Origin: Myxococcales bacterium
GTDB taxonomy: Bacteria; Myxococcota; Myxococcia; Myxococcales; Myxococcaceae
DNA: 64,000 nucleotides
Direction of reading: 5' to 3'
Assembly (NCBI GenBank): GCA_016191815.1
Contig: JACPVI010000023.1
Span: forward strand, 1-64,000
This document shows, piece after piece, positions 59,212 to 64,000 of the stretch. A program made the position numbers and the translations under genes. The first letter of the stretch is position 1. Each line of letters starts with the position of its first letter. The notes below the pieces were generated by a model. It was not told the DNA's origin. It worked only from the letters and a program-made list of their open reading frames with translations, and did not search any database.

Positions 59212-59274
59212 CCCGCCGCGAAGGCGGGAGGACAGGCTCTTGGGTTTCAACCGCCGAGCGCCGAATTGGCGCTC
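59212..59274 (-). repeat. Two hairpins between rpsD and rpoA
   Basis: CCCGCC/GGCGGG (59212-59228, 5-base loop) and GAGCGCC/GGCGCTC (59256-59274, 5-base loop) are perfect stems in the rpsD-rpoA gap. They could attenuate transcription or protect mRNA ends. Whether S4 binds here is unknown. Confidence 0.5.
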
Positions 59275-59277
59275 CGA

Positions 59278-59904
59278 CTACTTCGAGTACAGCTCGACGA
59301 TCAGCTGCTCCTGGATGGGCATGGTCAGGTCCTCGCGGTTGGGGACCGACTTGATGGTCCCCTTGAGGGCCTTCTTGTCCATCTCCAGCCACTGGGGCAC
59401 TCCTCGCCGATCGACAGTCTCCACCGCCTCGGCGATCCGGAGCATCTTCTTGCTCTTCTCCGTCACCTCCACCACCGCCCCCGGCCTCACCCCGAAGGAG
59501 GGGATGTTCACCCGCTTGCCGTTCACCGTGAAGTGGCCGTGGCGCACCAGCTGGCGCGCCTCCGAGCGGGTGTCGGCGAAGCCCATGCGGAACACCACGT
59601 TGTCCAGCCTGAGCTCGAGCAGCTGCAAGAGGGTCTCGCCGGTCTTGCCCTTGGCCGCCGAGGCGCGGTGGAAGTAGCCGCGGAACTGGCTCTCCAAGAG
59701 CCCGTACATCCGCTTCACCTTCTGCTTCTCGCGCAGCTGCACGCCGTAGCCGGAAAACTTCACCCTCCCCTGCCCGTGCTGCCCGGGCGGGTAGGGTCTT
59801 CGCTCGATCGCGCACTTGTCGGTGTAGCAGCGGTCCCCCTTCAAATACATCTTGAGGTTCTCGCGCCGGCAGATGCGGCAGACGCTCTCGGTATATCGGG
59901 CCAC
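59278..59904 (-). CDS. rpsD: 30S ribosomal protein S4
   Basis: 208 residues from a GTG ([20 protein letters not shown]). The N-terminus has a zinc-type set: Cys9, Cys12, Cys26 and Cys31 in VCRICRREN and GDRCYTDKC. The S4 RNA-binding domain includes [20 protein letters not shown] and [19 protein letters not shown]. It starts 30S assembly and in E. coli represses the alpha operon. rpsK lies 23 bp upstream. Confidence 0.97.
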   Translation of the reverse strand: MARYTESVCRICRRENLKMYLKGDRCYTDKCAIERRPYPPGQHGQGRVKFSGYGVQLREKQKVKRMYGLLESQFRGYFHRASAAKGKTGETLLQLLELRLDNVVFRMGFADTRSEARQLVRHGHFTVNGKRVNIPSFGVRPGAVVEVTEKSKKMLRIAEAVETVDRRGVPQWLEMDKKALKGTIKSVPNREDLTMPIQEQLIVELYSK

Positions 59905-59927
59905 TGGTTCTCTTCTCCGTTCTCTTT

Positions 59928-60362
59928 TTAGACTCGACGCCGCTTGGGCTGGCGGCAGCCGTTGTGCGGAATCGGGGTCACGTCGCGAATGATGGAGATC
60001 TTCAGCCCGGCGGAGGCCAGCGCCCGCAAGGCAGACTCCCGTCCCGCCCCGGGCCCCTTCACCAGCACCTGCACGTTCTTTAGCCCGTGCTCCATCGCCT
60101 TGGCCGCGGCGTCTCCGGCGGCCACCTGGGCGGCGAAGGGGGTGGACTTGCGGCTGCCCTTGAAGCCCCGCGCTCCCGCCGACGACCAGGCAAGCACGTT
60201 GCCCGACACGTCGGTGATCGTCACCAGCGTGTTGTTGAACGTGGACTGGATGTGGACCACTCCGTTGAGGATGTTCTTCTTCGCCCGCCGCTTGACCTTC
60301 TTGACCTCGGGGGTCTCTACCGCCGGCGGTGCCGCCGCTGCCTCTTTGGTTTCCTCTGCCAT
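59928..60362 (-). CDS. rpsK: 30S ribosomal protein S11
   Basis: 144 residues. The core [40 protein letters not shown] and [20 protein letters not shown] are standard. The N-terminal 30 residues ([20 protein letters not shown]) are an Ala/Glu-rich extension. The end [12 protein letters not shown] is the conserved tail. It forms the platform with S6/S18. Confidence 0.97.
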   Translation of the reverse strand: MAEETKEAAAAPPAVETPEVKKVKRRAKKNILNGVVHIQSTFNNTLVTITDVSGNVLAWSSAGARGFKGSRKSTPFAAQVAAGDAAAKAMEHGLKNVQVLVKGPGAGRESALRALASAGLKISIIRDVTPIPHNGCRQPKRRRV

Positions 60363-60421
60363 CTCGCCTCTTTGCTCCTCGCTAGGTGATCAACCTCGCC
60401 CGGTGGCGAGGCCTACTTTCC

Positions 60422-60817
60422 TCACGCCTTCGGCGCCGCCACCGGCGCCACCGCCTTCGGCCGGATGATTCCCCGCTTCGGACCCTTGCGGGTGCGGGCG
60501 TTGGTGTGGGTGCGCTGGCCGCGGACCGGCAGCCCCTTGCGGTGCCGCAGGCCCCGGTAGCACCCCAGGTCCATCAGCCGCTTGATGTTCATGGTCACCT
60601 CGCGGCGCATATCCCCCTCCACCTTGAACCCGCCCTCGATCGTCTCGCGGATCTTCCGGGTCTGCTCGTCGGTGAGGTCCTTGGTCCGGGTGGCGAGGTC
60701 GATCCCCGCCTTGGCGCAGATCTCGTGCGCCGACTTGCGCCCGATGCCGTAGATGTACTGCAGAGAGATCACCACCCTCTTCTGGGGCGGCAGGTCGACG
60801 CCAGCGATGCGAGCCAT
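60422..60817 (-). CDS. rpsM: 30S ribosomal protein S13
   Basis: 131 residues from [20 protein letters not shown]; 41 upstream in-frame codons are skipped. Contains [40 protein letters not shown] and [11 protein letters not shown]. Contacts S19 and the tRNA at the 30S head. The Ala/Pro end is a short extension. 44 bp after rpmJ. Confidence 0.97.
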   Translation of the reverse strand: MARIAGVDLPPQKRVVISLQYIYGIGRKSAHEICAKAGIDLATRTKDLTDEQTRKIRETIEGGFKVEGDMRREVTMNIKRLMDLGCYRGLRHRKGLPVRGQRTHTNARTRKGPKRGIIRPKAVAPVAAPKA

Positions 60818-60861
60818 CTTTCGGTTGTCCTTCCTTCTTCCTTGCCAGTGGCGCCAGAAGG

Positions 60862-60978
60862 TCAGCCCTGGCGCTGCTTGTGCCTCGGGTTCGCCGAGCA
60901 GATCACCCGGACGACTCCCTTGCGGCGAATCACCTTGCACTTCTCGCAGATCTTCTTCACCGACGCGCGCACCTTCAT
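60862..60978 (-). CDS. rpmJ: 50S ribosomal protein L36
   Basis: 38 residues: [20 protein letters not shown] followed by [18 protein letters not shown]. The zinc ligands are Cys11, Cys14, Cys27 and His33, so this is the zinc (C+) form. 32 bp after infA. Confidence 0.97.
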   Translation of the reverse strand: MKVRASVKKICEKCKVIRRKGVVRVICSANPRHKQRQG

Positions 60979-61010
60979 GGAACCCTCTCGCGAAAACCTC
61001 TGCCGCCCGG

Positions 61011-61235
61011 TCACTTCGCTCGGTAGGTGATGCGGCCTCGCGTGAGATCGTACGGCGACAGCTCGACCTTCACCTTGTCGCCCGGGAGGATCCGGATGAA
61101 GTGCATCCGCATCTTTCCCGAGATGTGCGCGAGCACCACGTGGTCCGGGTTCGAGTCCAGCTTCACCCGGAACATGGCGTTGGGGAGCGGCTCCATCACC
61201 GTCCCTTCGACTTCGATCGCATCGTCCTTCGGCAA
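61011..61235 (-). CDS. infA: Translation initiation factor IF-1
   Basis: 74 residues. [40 protein letters not shown] and [20 protein letters not shown] match IF-1 with a slightly longer loop (DSNPDHVV). It blocks the A site during initiation. The start codon is TTG with a GACGAGG upstream. The 172 bases between infA and map hold no gene; a local promoter is possible. Confidence 0.95.
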   Translation of the reverse strand: MPKDDAIEVEGTVMEPLPNAMFRVKLDSNPDHVVLAHISGKMRMHFIRILPGDKVKVELSPYDLTRGRITYRAK

Positions 61236-61407
61236 CGAAAACCTCGTCTTCTACAGCCCTTACCCCTGCCCCTCGGCGGAGCGCGGCGGATAGCACTTTG
61301 CCGGCCCCTAGGCAAGTCCCCCTGCCGGAGGCGGGCATCCTCATTCAAAGGTCCTGAAATAGCGTGGAATTTCCCCGCCGCAACCGCCTCGCCCGCCTGG
61401 CCGCCCA

Positions 61408-62166
61408 TCAGGGGAGCCGAGTGAGGATCTCCGGCCCATCTTCGGTGACGAGGACGGTGTGCTCGAAGTGGGCGGAGAGCTTCCGATCCAGCGTGACCGC
61501 CGTCCACTCGTCGTCCAGAAGCTCCACCTTGTGAGTGCCCTGGTTCACCATCGGCTCGATGGCCAGGGTGATCCCCGGGCGGAGCTTCATGCCGGTGCTC
61601 GGCCAGCCGAAGTTCGGCACCTGTGGCTGCTCGTGCAGCTCTCGGCCGATGCCGTGCCCCACGAAGTCGCGCACCACCGAGTACCCCTTGGACTCCGCGA
61701 AGCGCTGCACCGCGAAGCCGATGTCTCCCACCCGATTCCCCTTCACCGCCTGCTCGATGCCCACCTTGAGCGCCTGCTGGGTGCCTTCGACCAGGGCCCT
61801 GGCCTCCTCGGAGATCTTCCCGATCGGCACGGTGCGGGCGGCGTCCCCGAAGTAGCCGCGAATGGAAACCCCGAAGTCGAGCTTGAGCAGATCTCCCTCG
61901 GCGAGCTTGCGCTTCTTCGAGGGGATTCCATGCACGACCTCCTCGTTGATCGACGCGCACAGGCAACAGGGAAAGCCCATGTAGCCCTTGAAGGCCGGCT
62001 TGGCGCCCCGGCGTGCGGTCAGCTCCTCGGCGATGCGCTCCAGCTCCCAGGTGGAGACCCCAGGCCCCGCCGCCCGCTCCATGGCGTCGAGCACCTCGAT
62101 GACGATCCGGCTCGCATCGCGCATCAGGGAGATCTCGTCGGCCGTCTTGATCACCACCTGCGACAT
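61408..62166 (-). CDS. map: Methionine aminopeptidase, type I
   Basis: 252 residues. The metal ligands appear in LLKLDFGVSIRGYFGDAART (two Asp), FVGHGIGRELHEQP (His), LAIEPMVN (Glu) and HTVLVTEDGPE (Glu). It removes N-terminal Met. GFPCCLCASINEEVVHGIPS is the substrate wall. Start MSQVVIKTADEISLMR. 21 bp after adk. Confidence 0.97.
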   Translation of the reverse strand: MSQVVIKTADEISLMRDASRIVIEVLDAMERAAGPGVSTWELERIAEELTARRGAKPAFKGYMGFPCCLCASINEEVVHGIPSKKRKLAEGDLLKLDFGVSIRGYFGDAARTVPIGKISEEARALVEGTQQALKVGIEQAVKGNRVGDIGFAVQRFAESKGYSVVRDFVGHGIGRELHEQPQVPNFGWPSTGMKLRPGITLAIEPMVNQGTHKVELLDDEWTAVTLDRKLSAHFEHTVLVTEDGPEILTRLP

Positions 62167-62187
62167 GGTCGTCTGGCCGCCGGCGGC

Positions 62188-62832
62188 CTACTTCCCCAGG
62201 GCCAACCTGATCTCGGAGTAGATCCGCTCGGGGCTCCCCACCCCGTCGATCGTCCGGAGCAAGCCACGCTTCTCGTAGTAGGCCTTCACCGGGGCGGTCT
62301 GCTTCGCGTAGACCTCCTGGCGGGCCCGAGCGCTCTTTGGCTTGTCGTCCTCCCGCTGGACGAGCGGGGCCCCGTCTTTGTCGCATTGGCCCTGTTGCTT
62401 CGGCGGGCTGTAGACGACGTGGTAGATGGTGCCACAGCTAGGGCAGCTCCTCCGGCCGGACTGGCGCTCGATCAGCAGCTCGATCGGCACCTCGAGGGAG
62501 ACCGCCGCGTCGATCCTCCTGCTCGCTCTCTCGAGGGCCTGGTCGAGGGCCTCCGCCTGCGGAATCGTGCGCGGAAACCCATCGAGGACGAAGCCGCCCA
62601 GGCAATCCGCCTTCTGGAGCCGCTGCTCGACGATCCCGATGATCAGCTCGTCGGGGACGAGCTTGCCCGCCTCCATCAGCGGCTTGGCTTTCTTGCCCAG
62701 TAAGGTGCCCGCCGCCACCGCCTCTCGGAGGATGTCCCCGGTGGAGATCTGCGGCAGCCGGTAATCGGCGTACAGCTTCTTCGCCTGGGTGCCCTTGCCG
62801 GCGCCCGGCGGGCCCATGAGCACGAGATTCAT
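62188..62832 (-). CDS. adk: Adenylate kinase
   Basis: 214 residues. P-loop GPPGAGKGTQ (residues 7-16), GDILREAV, the AMP-site VLDGFPRTIPQAEALD and the long LID domain. The LID carries a metal site CPSCGTIYH ... GQCDKDG, that is three Cys and one Asp. It balances AMP, ADP and ATP. Just after secY in the operon (49 bp). Confidence 0.97.
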   Translation of the reverse strand: MNLVLMGPPGAGKGTQAKKLYADYRLPQISTGDILREAVAAGTLLGKKAKPLMEAGKLVPDELIIGIVEQRLQKADCLGGFVLDGFPRTIPQAEALDQALERASRRIDAAVSLEVPIELLIERQSGRRSCPSCGTIYHVVYSPPKQQGQCDKDGAPLVQREDDKPKSARARQEVYAKQTAPVKAYYEKRGLLRTIDGVGSPERIYSEIRLALGK

Positions 62833-62881
62833 CGGTCGTCTCCCGCGCGGAAACTCCTCTCCCGCCCCCGGCCGCCGACCG

Positions 62882-64000
62882 CTATCCCATCACCTTGAGC
62901 CGCCCGCGGATCCGCGGCCCGCGCGGGCCAGCGAAGCCGTCGTAGTTCCGGCTGATCAGGTGGCCCTCGATCTGCTGCACCGTGTCGAGCGCCACGCCCA
63001 CCACGATGAGCAGCGCGGTGCCACCGAAGGAGAAGTCGACTCCCAAGAACCCCGACACCACCTGGGGGATGACGCAGATCGCGGCCAGGTACACCGCACC
63101 GCCGAAGGTGATGCGGTTGAGCACCCGCTCGATGTAGTCCGCCGTCTGCCGGCCCGGCCTGATGCCGGGGATATACCCGCCCTGCTTCTTGATGTTGTCG
63201 GCCACGTCGTCCGGCCGGAAGGTGAGCGAGGTGTAGAAGTAGGTGAAGAAGACGATCAAGAGCACGAACACGCCGTTGTAGATCCACGCGTTCGACTGCA
63301 GGCCCCGCTGGACGTCGATCAGCCACGGGAGCCAGCTCCCCAGGGTGGCCGGGAACGACAGGAGCGCGCCGGCGAAGATCGGCGGGATCACCCCCGAGGT
63401 GTTCACCTTCATCGGGAAGTAGGTCGCCTGCCCGGCGAACATCCGCCGCCCCGCCATTCGCTTGGCGTACTGCACCGGCAGCCTTCGCATCCCCCGCTCG
63501 ATGTACACCACCACCGCCACGATGAGCAGCATGAACGCCGCCAGCCCCAAAACGCTGCCGATGCTCACCACGTCCTGCGAGGTGAGATCGTACAGCTGCT
63601 TGGAACCCGGCGGGATCCGGGCCACGATCCCGGCGAAGATGATGAGCGAGATGCCGTTGCCGATGCCGTTCTCGGTGATCCGCTCACCCAGCCACATGAT
63701 GAAGGCGGTGCCCGCGGTGAGGGTGATCACCGTCATGAAGGTGAACCAGAGGTTGTCGGTGGGCACCACCACCTGGTTCAGCTCCTGCGAGCCAGGAATC
63801 TGCGAGCGCCCCAAGGACGCCAGCCAGCGCGAGATGCCCACCCCCTGCACGATCGAGAGCACGATGGTGCCGTAGCGGGTGTACTGGTTGATCTTCTGCC
63901 GGCCGACTCCCCCCTCCTTCTGCAGCCGCTCCAGCGTGGGCACCACCACCGCGAGGAGCTGCATGATGATCGAGGCGGAGACGTACGGCATGATCCCCAG
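62882..64000 (-). CDS. secY: Preprotein translocase subunit SecY (N-terminus beyond window)
   Basis: The C-terminal 372 codons are present; the open frame runs off the right edge. Typical SecY blocks: [80 protein letters not shown] and [20 protein letters not shown]. The cytoplasmic C5 loop and the last helices are intact. It forms the protein-conducting channel in the inner membrane. Confidence 0.97.
   Translation of the reverse strand: MGIMPYVSASIIMQLLAVVVPTLERLQKEGGVGRQKINQYTRYGTIVLSIVQGVGISRWLASLGRSQIPGSQELNQVVVPTDNLWFTFMTVITLTAGTAFIMWLGERITENGIGNGISLIIFAGIVARIPPGSKQLYDLTSQDVVSIGSVLGLAAFMLLIVAVVVYIERGMRRLPVQYAKRMAGRRMFAGQATYFPMKVNTSGVIPPIFAGALLSFPATLGSWLPWLIDVQRGLQSNAWIYNGVFVLLIVFFTYFYTSLTFRPDDVADNIKKQGGYIPGIRPGRQTADYIERVLNRITFGGAVYLAAICVIPQVVSGFLGVDFSFGGTALLIVVGVALDTVQQIEGHLISRNYDGFAGPRGPRIRGRLKVMG

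Overview
The window reads as chromosomal DNA from a high-GC deltaproteobacterium of the phylum Myxococcota, most like the Cystobacterineae. The reasons are a phosphofructokinase gene directly followed by a Ser/Thr kinase gene (the pfk-pkn4 pair described in Myxococcus xanthus), several FHA-domain regulators including two sigma-54-activator-like proteins, DUF4388/receiver proteins, many TPR lipoproteins, Cys-rich lipoproteins with long beta-rich bodies, and pervasive ATGA/GTGA gene overlaps.

Layout. 1-2.3 kb is a scarred accessory stretch: the 3' end of an IS701-like transposase, an HTH protein preceded by a 10-bp-period direct repeat, a small lipoprotein, and a remnant of GDP-mannose 4,6-dehydratase. 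2.35-8.4 kb (minus) is a translationally coupled chaperone operon, TPR protein - J protein - GrpE - Hsp70, whose Hsp70 frame is broken at a homopolymer just before a zinc-ribbon tail. 9.2-18.2 kb (plus) holds a TPR protein, pfk, a Pkn4-like kinase, an exported protein, an FHA-GAF-AAA-Fis activator and two lipoproteins. 18.3-19.1 kb is a small-protein/nucleotidyltransferase pair with a toxin-antitoxin layout. 19.1-21.9 kb (minus) is an operon of small envelope proteins. mutL (minus) follows, then a radical SAM protein, an SDR and an acyltransferase with an internal tandem repeat (plus).

27.8-32.7 kb is a complete pstSCAB-phoU operon with a Pho-box-like promoter; its last gene fuses PhoU to a low-molecular-weight-phosphatase/arsenate-reductase domain. 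32.8-37.8 kb (minus) carries an FHA-GGDEF protein, pgi and a large lipoprotein. 38-44.8 kb (plus, with one small minus gene) has a DUF721 protein, a CAP-domain protein, a Pro/Arg-rich 120-residue product, a DUF4388 response regulator and a lytic transglycosylase. 44.9-46.4 kb is a second accessory patch (RHH/PIN pair, Uma2 protein). 46.4-50.9 kb (minus) has psuG, a degenerate sigma-54-activator-like FHA protein with a palindromic operator, a DUF2314 protein and a deoxynucleoside kinase. 51-54.6 kb (plus) has TPR lipoproteins and an acyltransferase. 54.6-57.6 kb (minus) encodes a 977-residue kinase with STAS-like, zinc-ribbon, PilZ-like and J-like parts. The window closes with the alpha-operon block on the minus strand: secY (partial)-adk-map-infA-rpmJ-rpsM-rpsK-rpsD-rpoA-rplQ.

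Themes: Ser/Thr phosphorylation signalling (two kinases, three FHA proteins), phosphate homeostasis, envelope and lipoprotein biogenesis, and central carbon enzymes (pfk, pgi) next to signalling genes. No tRNA, rRNA or CRISPR array was seen. The strongest unusual candidates are the PhoU-ArsC fusion and the STAS/zinc-ribbon/kinase/PilZ/J-like protein.
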